64,000 nt of DNA from positions 239,813,538-239,877,537 of the forward strand of contig JAQMRL010000001.1 in NCBI GenBank assembly GCA_035578175.1, written 5' to 3'. This document shows positions 37,201-52,200 of this stretch, piece by piece. The number at the start of each line of letters is the position of its first letter. Within the stretch, counting starts at the first letter, position 1. The position numbers and the translations under genes were made by a program. Under the pieces are notes generated by a model, which had not been told where the DNA came from, ran no database searches, and saw only the letters and a list, made by a program, of their open reading frames with translations. This stretch comes from Catonia carolina. Its lineage: Eukaryota > Arthropoda > Insecta > Hemiptera > Achilidae.

Positions 37201-40200
37201 AATATTTAAATTTTTATAAAACTTAGATCATATGACATAACAGTATAATTTCTTAACATAATTAAATATTTATGATATACATACACTGTCCAGCTCTTTT
37301 TCAAGATCACACTCTGGTAATGGTGGTAATGTTGTGCTAGTCAGTTCATTTGATGATATGATACTACTGACAGCTGTTACACCATGCGGTGCTGTTGTAA
37401 CAGGATGACTTTCTAACCATGCATTCAATGTTGCATTACGTTCTTCAAGACATTTATCATAATTCAATGTTGCTTTAAAACCTGAAATGTATCACAAATT
37501 TAAGTAGATTTAAAATTTATACATGAGAAATATATATTAAACAATTAATTCTATTCATACGCTGCACATGATACAATCATTTTTTTGCATTTTTAACCTT
37601 ATTCCAATTAGTTACTTTACTTTAAAGTATAAAAGCCTATACACTTTTTATCTAACTTTGGTGCACTGAATAATAGCTGTTAAAATGCATATTAGTGTAC
37701 AAAATGTACAACATTTAAATATTGCAGTACAATAATTAAATATTAAAGTATTGCAACAATTAAATTTATTTAAATGCTTCAGTAGAATGTGTCAGTTTTA
37801 GAAAAGGAGAAAATGCTCCTGAATTAAGTTTACACACGCTCTTAAAAGAATATTTTAATGTCATATCATAACTTTCTGATTATAAAAATTATTCTCAAAG
37901 AAAATACTGCTTCTTTTTGAGTTATCAGTAACATCAATATTTTTAGTCGGGGGAAACCAAAATTATATTATGAATATTTTGTTATGATATTCACCAATAT
38001 TTCTTCATAGGCAGTTTGAGTCTGAGAAAGGTATACAAAATTTTTATAAATCCTATTATAAACATATTTAGTAATTATAAATCAAAAAAATTTATAATGC
38101 ATCCCACAGCCTATATTCAATACTATTTTTAAAATATTTATTTTTTCACTGACCTGTCTCAGCTGCTATATCACTTTTTACTGACGTATTTCAGTGGGTC
38201 CACCATCATCAGAGTGCACTAAATAGAAGGTTAACTTCCTTATTTAAAAATTTAGAGAAGTTGTAACTTCAGTCATTTTTATAAAACTATTATGTATTAA
38301 AGTTTGTTTTTAATTTATTAAAAAAATTTATAGATGTTGTATCTTCAGTCATTTGTCCACAAAAAAAATTTAGTTTCAATGAAGATGGTGGATCCAACGA
38401 AACATATAAAGTAGGGTTATGTAAAAAAAGGTAAAAAAAAACATGTGATATAGTACAGCTAAGATAGGTCAGTGAAAAATTAATTTTAAAAATAGGATTG
38501 AATATAGGCTGCAGGATGCATTATAAAGATTTATTTATAAATTTGATGTGTCCTTCATTTGAAGCATTTAATTTGGAGCTTCCTAAAGAGTTGTAATCCT
38601 ATTGACATTAGTTTTCAAGTGATACTTAGAAAACTTAAAGTCAATAGAAAAAGCAGAACAACAAAGAAAGAGTAATAAACCAATTATTTATCTAAAGCAC
38701 CCTCATGAAGCTAGTAATAAGCCCACATGGAGTGCAAACAAAACTGCTAGTGTATAGTTTTTTTTTCAACTCGTCCAATAAACATAAGTTACAAAAAAAT
38801 ACTGCAATAAAATAATAAAATATAAGTTTAATTACCTATAACAGCAAACACAACAATTCCAGCAAACATTGATGTGAAACAGTTTGTAAGTGAAACTAAT
38901 ATTGCATCTCTATAACAGTTATTATTTACTGGATTATAAGAGGAAAATGCTATAAGACCACCAAATGCGAGACCCAACGAGAAAAATATTTGAGTACCCG
39001 CTTCCAACCAAACAACTGGATCTGTTAACTTATACCACTGAAAAAGAAACAACAAAATATTATTATTCATTTCAATTTTATTAAACATTTTCTCTAGATT
39101 TAAAAATTCCATTAAAATATCCATAAAATAATGGAAACCTGTTGATCATTTGACTGAATCTGGATCTCCCAATAGTGTGTGAGGGATGTTTACCATATAA
39201 TATCAGAGTTGAAAAAAAAACCATTGAAACAAATTATCTCCATATTATTATTAATGATCAGAACCCTAGGCAGGAAAACAAGGAAAGAAACAAATAAATT
39301 TGAGGTTATGGCTGCCGCAGTCCTATTGTATGGAAGTGAGTTGTGGATTAGTGCAAAACCATAAGACAGTAGAGTACAAGCAGTAGAGATTTGATTCTTA
39401 CGGAGAACAAATGGTTGCAATCATAGGGACCAACTGAGAAATGATGATGTGAGAGCAGAACTGGGTGTTTGCAATTTGAATGAGAAGATGGCAAAACAAA
39501 TGGAGGGAGCACAGAGAGAGAATGCTGCGGAAAAGATCCCCCATTTCAAAATACTGGCCAAAGGGGAGGAGAGATATCAAAGAGCCATGCAAGAATATTA
39601 TTATTCAATGAAAAATATTATATATAACTTATATTAGAATAATTTAGAAGAGTTTTGTCATTGTTGTGAGTCAGAACAGGTCTAAGCTAAGTTCAGCTAA
39701 GTTTCAGGGAGTTGTGAGTCAGGTTGGGAACCGAATCCTTGATTGTGAAGAGAAGCAGATTATATTTAATGATTCATTTAGATATAAAATTACCATGTTT
39801 TGCAGCACAACTGATTGTTATGTCAAAGGTATTGAGTTAATTTCAATCTATGCACTATAAAATTTCTATTTTCTATCGGTTACTTCCTACATTAATTAAT
39901 GATCACCAAGCGGTAGAAATACAAAAAATTCTAGATGATTCATCACGTAAAATGACCGCTAATCAACAGTTAATGACAAATAGCGATTAGTGATTCATAT
40001 TGGCGTCAATAATAGTAAGTATAGTCAAATTCTCAGAAATTCGAACTTTTAGCAATTGCAGGGCTGTCAGATTTGTCACTTTACTCGATTTATTAGATTA
40101 TGCAAGATCATTTATAGTTACTTGAGTCACGAGTTTGCCTTTGTTTGCAACGAGGTGTAAAGGGGGAAAACATCAGTGCGCATGCGTGACTGCTTTAATT

Positions 40201-43200
40201 TCAGTACAACAAACACAATAACTTATACTGTACCCAGAACACATACATAGATAAATTGCGGAAACTTTTGCGGGTTAACTATACAAATATAATACTGTTT
40301 GTTACCGTAAATAGAAATGTTGGTTTCTCGAAAATGTGGTTGGACTATTCACAGTGTCGTTAACTATAACACATTGTAATAAAATGAAACGGTTTAGTAG
40401 ATAGAACCTACCTACTATCGTCTATCTATTAGCAGCTAACTACCATGATTTTACTATTTCCACAATTTGAAATAAAGAAGGAAGTTAAAGACAGTGAAGA
40501 AGATAAGGAATATAGATAAGAAGATAGGAATATTTTCTTCATCAACAGTTTTTTTTGACTCCTGGTAAAAAAGGAAACTGTTATATCAATTAGAAAGTGA
40601 TGCCGACATGTGAAAAGTTATTATCGGTTTTGAAAGAAAGGCTAAATTTTATTTGGAAACCTTTTACATTAAGAAAAATTTTAAAGGAAATGGTGTTTAA
40701 GTAGAGATAATTGTCAGTCACAACGAAGTATATTAATTGAAAGGCAGCGTGTGGTTAACTAATGGTAAAATTTCACGGTAGTAAAATAAATAGTGTTCCA
40801 CTGTTGAGTTTGGCAGCACTGTCAGATTTCTCTTCCCTACCTCACAGCCCATCCATATGCAAAAGGGATTCTCATGATTCTCTACCTATACCAGGCTAAA
40901 TCACACAACTCTGCTTGATCATCATTGCCGCTTCACTGATATCAAACAATATCAATTATGATTGTATAGAAGTCTAGTTTTATAAATATTTCCTTTAGTT
41001 CATATTTTTTCCCGTCAGTACTACTAAAACCAACTTTTATTAGGTATTATCCTTGTAATTTTTACCTATGTTCATCAAAAGAAAATAACTATTCAAAATA
41101 AAGACAGTATGCAACAGACATTAGAATACAGTGGGGGCAATAAAATCATGCGTGACTTGAACTGTTTATCAGCTACAGTTAAGAAACACAACTAATAATT
41201 CGATACACAAGAATTTATTATTAAATACAGTGAAATAAATGAGAAAACGATAACAATGAAGTAATATTTTTATCAATTAATCTCCCATGTAGCAATAATA
41301 GTAAATACTGCTTCCATAAATGAGACAACGTCAGCTGCTACCTGGAAGTTCACAAGGCTATGAGCTGCGTTATAAAAGAAAGCTAAATAACTGATGGGAA
41401 GTCTAAAGTTGTTTGCAGCAGTTTCATGTTACTTCTGAGTAATGCTTTAATCAACCTTGCTTACTTACAGCGATACTCCAATTTTTAACATTTTTCCAAG
41501 AATTGTTTTTTTTTTGTCACTGTGTGACTGAAATTTCCTAATAGAAATGTAAACAGTAAAATTGTTATTTTATGGATGAATAAGTCCATTCCAATAAATA
41601 TCCCTATTTTGTTAGTTTAATTTAAAAATAATTTACTTACCCTTGGCATAAATAAATGTCTTATACCATCAGACATTCCTTTTAATGTAACACCACGGAA
41701 GAAAAATATAATTAAAACTATGTAAGGAAATGTAGCTGTCACGTAAACAACCTGAAAATAAATTATAAATCCAAACTTTTAGTGTCAATCATTAGTCTTC
41801 AAACCATAAACTATTAAGTACACAACCACATACTGATACAAAGATTTAAACAAAAATTTATTGCGTGTATGAACTGAAAATCTAAAAAAAATACAAAATT
41901 ATATTGACTATCCCATTTACAGAAAAGAATATAGTGCTAATAAAGTTTCCGTCAAATAATAAATGTTAAAGTCTTATTTATCTTGTGCATAAATGAAGAA
42001 TACATTACAGTTTTCTCAGAAATATCAAGAGATGATTTTAATTTAAAAATGTGTCAACTGAGTAGAAGTCACCTTGTCCTATTTGCCACATCGTTAATCA
42101 AAAACTACCAACTATAGGCTTTATTAGAAAGGTAAAGACCTGATATCTCTCTCAGAGAAAGTACCAACCAATCAGAATGTAGCAGTCTGGCCAATAACAT
42201 TACTCTTAATTAAACCATTTAATTGGTAAATATTGACCAATATCAGTGGTGTATTAAAATCACTCTGATTGATTACTTTCAATACTCCTGATTCACCCAG
42301 TTCCTGGTCTCTGACTGACCTATATTAATGTCTGGTTGTGATGTCACATACACCATGTCATCAATGTCCACTTTACACACAAATGCTTTGTTCAATTTTC
42401 AATATTTCGTAATCAACCAATGAATCAATAACAAAGGTTATTTTATTATTAAATAAAATTACTTTCAGTAAAGTTGAAACAAATTTTCATTGTAACTTGT
42501 ATTTTACATCACAAAAGAGGTGTAGATTGTTAACATAGAATCAGCTGGGTCATTTCGGTTTTTTATGTCCACAAGTTTACAAAAACCATTTTTCTCTGGG
42601 TGCCTTTAACATGTTGACTGCTATGTGACCCAAATATGTGTCACACTTGTCTTTAAAAATGGGTCATGTGCATCAAAAATGAGTCGCAATACATTACTCA
42701 TTTTTAAGTCGTCTTTTGCTAATGTGGTTTCAAAAGCTATGGCTTCAGAGAGTGACATTGTATACTTAGCTTGCTCAAATAGTTGGCCTTTTTCAAATAA
42801 TAGGACACTGTGTATACAGGTAGATTTTCATGTTGTCCTGTACTAGAATGCTGCTATTATTTTAAATTGTATTATATCTTTTTCTTATTTTGGTCAACTG
42901 AAATAGTCTAGAGTACTTTGCAACTAAACCCAGTTGCCTGCATTTTTTTATTGTGACACAAAACTGGGTTACATAGCTCTGAAATGTAAAATCATTCCAG
43001 CAAGCCCTGTGACCCAAAAATGTGTCGCAACTTTATTTTTCAAAATAAAAATTAGTATTTGTTTATTAGATAAAATAAGTAAAATAACAAGAAAAATGAA
43101 TAAAATGTGAGGAAATAAAAAAAGTACGGTGGCCCCTCTGTAAGTGCCACAAAATTTAGTGTGGCAGTCAACGGGTTAAGAACAACTTTTTCTTCATGAA

Positions 43201-46200
43201 GCCTATATATAGTTTTTAAACTTGACATGAGTGTCATAATATTTAAAAAAAACTAGGTTATAAGGGAAACATTTATTGTCAATGTTTTCCAGTTATTGGA
43301 ATTTTAAACATAGTAACGAAGATTGATGGAAAATCTGCAATCGAAGAGGTTTATTTGGAAAACGAGTTAATCTGAATCAGTCCAGTACAAGCTAAAACAA
43401 AATGGTGAAGAAGCTGTATATCCTTTTAAAGAGGTTAACATGAAGAATTGGAAAAAACGAAATACAAACTATGTTTTAAATATAAGTTTTCATTCAGTGA
43501 TCAGTTTAGATGTAATTTACGATTGTATGCAAAAACCTGCATTTAGAACTGTTTATACTAATTCACAGAAGTGTGAGTAACGAGAACCATGCAAGTGCCA
43601 AAAACATAGGTTCGTGTTTGAAGGAATCGTGTTCTGGTTGTAAGATCCAATTACATACCGCACAATGTTTTTTTAAATGGTTTTAAAGTTACTTCTTTCT
43701 TTCTCGATTCTTGATACCAAAACCTTCACAGTACTAGGTGAATTGTTATGTAACTTCGATAGTTGAAAGAATATTACAATGGTATGATATTATCAGTTCA
43801 TTCACATATCTATAGGCATACACATTGTGTACAGCAAAAATCTAGATCACTTATGTAATTTCTACAATAATTATGAATTTTATAATGAACAATCTGATAG
43901 GAATGATAAATTACCTTTCCTGATGATGTAATTCCTTTAATCATGCACATGTAAACTAGTATCCATGCTGCAACAAGTGCCATTGCAATTTTCCAGTTGA
44001 AAACCTGAGGTGTGTCTATATCATCAGATATCATTAATGTTGTACGATACCAAAAATACTGAGTAGGTGTGCTTGCCTAAAAGAATAAAATTACTTAAAT
44101 TAAGTATATTTAAAAATCTCAGAGTTACTTTAGTTATTTACGTATTACTGCAAAGTCAAAATGAAACATCAAAAATGAATAACGTAACACATCCAAATGT
44201 TGAATTACAGGATCGTATAGGCTTGCACATTAATATAAGCTTGTAAAACAGAACTGTAGTTATAAAATGACAACATATTGAATGAAAAAATTACTACATT
44301 TATAATGATTGATTGATGAAAGTGAATTTATTTAAGTAACAAAATTAAAATTATAAAAATAAAAAATTATATAAATTAAAATTTATATTATAAATAAATA
44401 ATCAATACAATTTTCAAAAAAAATTAGTAAATTCTGAAAGATACACTAAAATGACATTCTGCATGGATATTACAAAGTATCATAAAAATAACTGCCTTAA
44501 TACATTTTTTTTGTTCTCTCGACTGGTTTGATGCAGTTTTCCAATCTTTCTACCTTGCACAAGTCATTTCATATCTACATACCTGTAACACCCTACATCT
44601 TTTGTAATTACTCTAACCTTTGCTCTCCCCTTCAATTCACTCCCTCAGTATTAGACCCAATACCTGGATGTCTTAAGATATGCCCCATTAGCCTACCCCT
44701 TCTTCTGGTAAGATGCTTTCATATCTCCTTTTTTCATCCACTCACCTAAGAACCTCTAAATCTTGTCCACCCACCTAATCTTTGATATTTTCCTATATAA
44801 CCACATTTCAAAAGTTTCTATCCTCTACCTTTGTACAGCCCCTATCATCCAAGTTTCACTCCCGTATAATGCTGCACTCCAAACATAGTGTTTTAAGAAA
44901 TTTTTCCTATTTTACTGTCATCATTAATAATAAATAATTCAACTGTTTACTGTGTTACAGCTTCCAGTAAAATTATTTCATTTCATTGTCTAGTACAAAA
45001 GCAAACAAGTCGCAATTAAATGTCAATGATAAGTTCCAATAATTATAAAACAAGAAAATTAAGACTTGTTTGTGTACATGAACTTTATTATTAAATTTAA
45101 AAATGAAATTTTTTAAATTGTAATTTAAAATATTTTTAATATTAATCATACAAATTTTTTAATACTTACCACACATTCTGGTTCAACAGTATACGTGCCA
45201 TTTCCAAAGTATACATTTGGACACTCAGCCCATGGGAGCTCAGATTGGAAGCTCTGAAATTTAATTTACCAAAAGCATTAACAATGGAATAAAATAAATC
45301 TTCCATTATATATTGCAATTTTTTTTCAGGAAATGTTTATTTTTATACTATCATTCATTACAGTACTGTATTTGTAATGAATAGTATAACAGGCAGCCCA
45401 TATGTCGGTTTCCCCATGAGATGGGACATTTCATTTTGATGAGTTGGTAATAGTGTAATGTTGGCAGCATCATATACAACATTCATTAGTTGTTTATAGC
45501 AATGGCTAGTGTGAGGTACATCTCCGTGTAGTTACTATTTTTTTCCTGCACATCGAAGTTCGGTATTATTCAAGTTATTTCTGTATCAAAGTTCGTAAGC
45601 TTTTAAATTACAAAGTTGATGAATGAATTGGTGGTCATGGTACAATCAAATGGCCTGCGCACTCATCAGACTTAACACCATGTAATTTTTCAATGTGCGG
45701 CACTGTAAAGGAACTAGTGTATTCTTCCAAGGCACAAAACCTGCACGAACTAAATCATTCAATTGAAATTTCATTTGACTATGTAAATGACAATAAAATG
45801 TTACTGCTAAAAATTTGTGAATCAGTTTTAAGTCACTGTATAAAGTGTATTGAGAATCATGGTGGACATTTTGAACACCTGCTATAACATTTTCAAGATA
45901 ATATATATATGTACAGTTCATATAATAAATTTGATTTTTTTTCTATAGTTTTCTTATTCCATTAACCTTTCTTCCAATTTCAATAAATATTGGGGAAACT
46001 GACAAATGAGCCACCCTGTGTTTGTGTGGAGATGGTAAAAGATTATGAAATCAGCAAGTATTTGTGCTGCTCAGTCACTCATCCAAAAGTTGTTAAATTA
46101 TAAAGCTGAATATCCTGGGTTCCCTGTACACTTTGTGAAAGAGTGAGGTGAAGATACTTGCAAAACCAGTGTACTACCACATTGTATACACTGGGCTTAG

Positions 46201-49200
46201 GGTTAGGGCGTACCCAGAATCTTAACAGAGAAAAAGGAAACTCATATTAGTTTTATGAAACAAGGTTAAACTGAACGACAATACTTTCTTACAATGGCTT
46301 TCTTTAAGCTGATTCTGAATTGGATACATCTGACTGAGTGGCAAGGAAGGATTCAAATTCATTTTGCAAGTATCATAGATTATGTTTTTTTTCTAGAAGG
46401 GCAGCTGCCCTCTGCAACTCACTGGTTACACCCTCAGCTCAGGTTATTTCATTTGTGCTTCAAAATATGCTGTAGAACTTATAATATTAGGTATAGCTTA
46501 AAATTTAAGTATGAGTCCCATTAAAAAAAATATTTCAAATATAGAAGAATGCACATTACCTTGTCATATTTAAATTAATATTCATTTAAATTTTAACACT
46601 TTCAACCCTATGTATATCAATTTAACAAACATTGAAGTTTTTACCCAACCCATGTGTATCAAATTCTGCTACAGAAGTTTCACCACGAAATCCATGCTAG
46701 GCTACAGCTGATAATCTGTTCACTCAACCCAAAAGATTGTTTTTACAAAAATAACTTTAAAAATTATGAACAAATGTAGTAAATAAGTAAAATGTATACT
46801 TACAACAATAATGTAGGTGTTCAGATCGTGTATAAAATTTGTACACATGGGCTTTGCAAAAAATAAGAGCAACAAAAATAGCTTATAGTGCTGCCAATAG
46901 TGTTGATTTTTGGAACCCAATGATTCAGAAAGTTTACCACAGCCAAAACAAAGAGAAACAACACTGAAATAAATAGCGCTGTGTATCATAATAGTGTGTA
47001 TAATCCAACCGAAAAGTAGTGTGTTTAATAATGATACATATAAGCATACCAGAAAGTACAAGATTATTTTTTCGAGCAATAGTAAAACATATATATGTAT
47101 TTTTTATCCGGCGCTGAAAGTGTTAAACATAAATAAGTAGCATATGCATTATATGGCAAATCAAATTTTAATAAATGTAATAAGAAAACTAACTGACCTG
47201 TACAAAATAGAAGAGACACCATGCAATAATGGTGTTATAATAAAGTGCTACATTAAAAGACACTACTGCACTGCTTATACCAATGCCTGCTAAATATGGA
47301 GACACTTGGTTCCAAACACCAATCGCTCCTTTCCTCAGTCTTTGACCAAGTGCTAATTCCAAATAAAATATTGGAATACCTTCAATGGCCAACATAACAA
47401 AATACGGAATAAGGAATGCACCTGAAACAGTAAATTTATCAATATTAAAGACATCATAAACAAATTTAATAAATGAGAATATTAAGAATTAAGAAGTTGT
47501 CCATAGCTTCTGATCAGTGTCCTGAAAATTATAAAATCAGATGAGAATTGTATCTTTTTTTTGTATTCGAGGTGACGAGAAAAATTCATGTTTACTCCCC
47601 CACATTGGGGAAGTAGTGTTAAACTCAATTGAGGTGTCCTCGTCCAGTCCCAAGGGGGTCGTAACCACCTACCAACCTAAAACCCGCCACATGGCCACTT
47701 GATCCAACATCAGCAAAAAAACCTCCACCTCCCTCAGAACTGTTAATATAATACTACAAGGGAAATGTAGGATTAAAATTTAACACACTGTCAATGTGTA
47801 ATTGTATCTGAAATTATTAAAAAGATCAGTAATATCCCAGATTGTTCTACTTCTGTAACTGAATAATTACTTTTAAAAATATTTATTCTTATCAAATAAA
47901 TTTCAATAATCAATTTTATAATAAAACCAGCATTAAAATTTCAGAAAATAAGGAGAGTGAGTTACTAAAAATTAATTACATATAAGTGAAATAATAACAC
48001 CATACATACTTACAAATTCAGCATAAAAAATAAAATATAGAAAGAGAAAATTGCATATCTTCTTACATAAAATAATGAGACACATAATAATAAAAAATCT
48101 ATATCTAGAAATTAAAAATTAAATCATTATAAAACTAATTACTGATTTTAGATGAACTTTATAGTCCAAAATGTTAACTAATATTTCTAAAGAAAAGTAA
48201 GTAAAGTAGAGAAAAAAATTTTAAGAAAAAATTAAACGACTAAAGTATGAAAACGGATTGTATAAATTAAGAAATTTATAAATGTTGTAAAAAATATAGC
48301 AAGGAATATAATCTAAAAATTTACGAACATATCTATAGAATAATTGAAAACAGATTTATAAACAATACTTAATTTTTATGGAAATAGAATAATAAAAACG
48401 AATAGGTTTAAGAAAATCGAAAAGGACTTAAAAATATTGAATATTTTAAAATAACTAATCAAAGACAGAAATTTTTAGAGAAAAATAATAAATTATGAGT
48501 TTAGATTTCCAGAAAAAATTAAAAGAAACTATGAATCGCAAAATTGAACAGAAAAAATGGTGAAAAAATAGAGTGAAACACTGAAGAACTTTTAAAAAAT
48601 AAGAAAAGTTTTTATTAGGCCTATGTAATTTTATCAGTAGTGGTCAGAAGACAAAAAAAAACAAGCCAATCTTACCAAGCTATTTGGTTAGTACTGTAAG
48701 CGTTGAAATACATAGAAATTACAATTATCAATTTCTGTTATTATATAATTACCTCCGCCATTTTTTTGTGCCAGGTAAGGAAACCTCCAAACATTTCCTA
48801 AACCAACAGCATAACCAACTGTTGCCAATAGAAATGTTAATTTGCTATCCCAAGATTCACGTTCTTCTTCACCACCCTCTGGACGGAAAATGGGTTTTCC
48901 TTCACCTGAACCAAGCTTACTTTCCATGTCATTTGGTTTAAGTATTGACTGAAACAAAAGTTCTAAATTCATCTACTTTTTATCACATTATCCATTCCAT
49001 AAACAGTACCATGCCAAAACTAATTTCGGAAAGAATTGGCCGATAATATAATTATGATGGTTCAAAGTTCGAGTTTTGTGTAAATTTGTCTGAAGATTCA
49101 TTAGCCAGTTAATTTAGACTGCCATACTAATAAGGTGGTATTATTTTCTGTTTGATGGAAAGATAAAAAATATTTTAAAAATTGATTATAATCCAAAAAA

Positions 49201-52200
49201 AATTGAAATGCCATTATCAAGTCTGAAGTTACTCTGCTTTCATTAGTTTAAAACTTAAGTAAGTTCTTAATAATAGCACAAACAGAATATCTTTAAGTAT
49301 GTTATATGTTCTACTTAAATTTTGGGTTAACTTTGTAGTATTCTACAGACCTCAGGTTGATCTGTAGAATCATGTGCATACCATATCCTATTTGATAGAC
49401 ATTATTTTTATGTTAATGAATCTACAGGAAGATGCACAAATGGTTATTTTAAACAAACTCAAACTGATAAAAATCAATGTACAAGAAGTAATAAGAAACT
49501 AACTGGCATTCACAAACAAATCTTTAAAATTCATCTTGCAGCATGTAATCCAAAAGTAGAAAAACTATAAGTTTTTACTACCTGTTTTTGCTGCTTCAAT
49601 GTGCTTTAACCTATTATTCTACTTTACACAACTTTTTATAGATGTATTTACAGAATTTAAATGTCCTCAATCTCAACACAAGAACCAGAACTGATTACTA
49701 AGTTGCTAATCAAAACTCTAAATTGTCTGAATAAAATCATGCAAGTAGAAAACACATCAATAAATTACCACAAGCTTATAAAGTTGCAGTTATTTAATGG
49801 CTTACTAACCTAAAAAGATACTTGATTAATAAAACTTTTTACTATGTTCATGAATTCATTCTAAATAGTTTTTTGTTGAAAAATGTATAAAAACGCCTAA
49901 GTAAATGCTGAGGAAAATTGTGTATTATTTTGATAAAAATGGTTGGGTGGCACGCTTATTTAATTAAGCAAGTAAGTAGTAGTAATAAAATATTTGGTAA
50001 GTAATGAATTTAACAGTGTTAAATTTAGGCTTGTTCAGTTTAATCTTGACATATCCCATACTCCCTTCTGGAGCCTCTTCAATGCAGTGATAAATAAAAC
50101 TTTCTCACACTTACGTGTTTCATTGAAACTACCACCATCATCAGAGTAATATATTATAAAATACAAAATGGCAGGCCTATTTACACAATGGTGTAAAGAT
50201 GTAAAGAAAAATTTGGTAGGAAAGTGGATTTCAACAAACATTTAATTTTGCTGTAATTTTCTTAACTCTATTATTTTATCACACCCACACAATTATTGTA
50301 ATTTCCATCCATACAATTTTGTATTAAACATTTTAAACAGAACCTACAATAAACCCCAATCAAAAGAAAGCTAACAAAAAACTCTTTTTTTACTTATCTT
50401 TTTACTGAAAATATAAGACTCATTAACATCTAAAAAATGACATTCAAATATTTCTGTAAAACCAATTCATTTTAGTAGAGGGAGTTATATTTTTAAGAGA
50501 AAAAATGGATGGATTATTGGAAAACTGTACAAGGTCAATAAATGTTTTCATTTTACCAAGAGTCATTCTTAAGTTTACTTCTTTTGTTTACATGCTCAGG
50601 AATGTTTTCATTGTTATCTTACTTTTTTAATTATTTTACCAACTGGGTCTTTTGTCCTAACAACCCACAAGTAACTGAATCATTTTAGTGAAAAATAAAA
50701 TTTTAATTAGAAACAACAACTTATATTTTACCTAGTTATGAATAAAAGAAAAAATCAGTATATATATTTATTAATTATCACTGTCTTCAATCTTGCTTTA
50801 TGTTGTAACATTTAAACAATACAATAATTATATAGAAAAACAAAATTGAAAGATATGTAGTTTTTCATGAATAGGTTAAATTATATGTTTCTAAAAGAAC
50901 TAATCTCAATTAACTTTTTGGTGCAATTTAAATTATTAGGTCAACCATGAAATTAAAACTATTCATTTAAATTGGTATAATTACACGAAGGAAGGAATAA
51001 TGGGAGTAAGAGGTAATTGTGACTACATTGTGTTGTATTTTACAGTCTAATGATAATTACAAATTACGAATGACTAGACAAGGTAAAAAAATTCATTATC
51101 ATATACAAAACCGATACAAAGAGGATCTGGAAATGATAAAATCTAGTTAACAATGTTGTAAAGAAAATTTTGGCCGACCCATGTTGTATTGGTCACGACA
51201 ACTGGCTTCTTTGCCGAGCTTTGCTTCCCGATCAGGTTTTAGATTTTTTCATCTGTATATTACCATCATATAAAACCTCATCCTTATGTAGGCATTATCA
51301 CTCAATTAAAAAATAAGAATAAATAATCAAACTTTAAATTTTACAGATATATACATGTTGCAATCGGTCACTGGACTGAATCATTCACAAGTTATTTTTC
51401 AATCAACCTATTTACTACTTGTTTAAGTATATAATACTTAAAACTGCATTAGTGACTAAGAGCAAACACAAATATTGGCTAAAAAGTAGAATAATTTGTT
51501 TGCAAGAAAGAAGTACAATGTACATGTTGAAGAATTCTGAAATATTATTTAGTATACTAGTAGATAATTTTTGTGAATAAGAAAATTGAATAATAAATAT
51601 TTGTTAGGTGCATCATTAAGGGAAGGTGATGAAAGGAGACTATGTAAAAATGAAGAACTGAATACACTCGTTGAAGACACAGACTTCTTACCCTCCCAAA
51701 GATTGAGATTGGTTGGGGCACATTGAGATAATGGAGTCAATTTGAATGATTAAATTGATGTGGAAGAAAAGTCTGAGTAAAGGAAGAAGGAATGGCCATC
51801 CTAGGAAGAGGTGGATGGATGGGTGTTATGAAAGATTTGATTTTGTTGGAGATGAGAGAATGGAGGGCACTATAGTTGATTTCATGTTCAGAATGCATTA
51901 CGGAAAGTCCATAAGCAATATATTTCATATGGGAGTTTGAGCGCTACTACACTAAGTAAAAATATCGACTATGCACTACAACACATTCTCATTTACAAAC
52001 TTCTAATTGAATAATGTAATACGAAGAAATACTTAATATTTTTATAGTTTTAAAGATCAGGTAGGACAAATTATTATACTCGTAGTAATGAAATTGTTTA
52101 TAAACTTTATTATCTTTTTTAATTATTTTAAAGTAAAGAATAGTTATTGTTCAAATCTTGTTTGAAAACAGTCGTTAGTATCATGAAAAGGTCTAAAAAT

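Noticed and set aside
45904..45915. TATATATATA run as a promoter
   Set aside because: Simple repeat within a transposon relic; no gene start follows.
46720..47079. 119-codon minus-strand frame with hydrophobic segments
   Set aside because: Lies wholly within a TTAA-flanked MITE, has no recognisable domain and no splice context.
48684..48941. 85-codon plus-strand frame
   Set aside because: Antisense shadow of the SLC6 TM1 exon.
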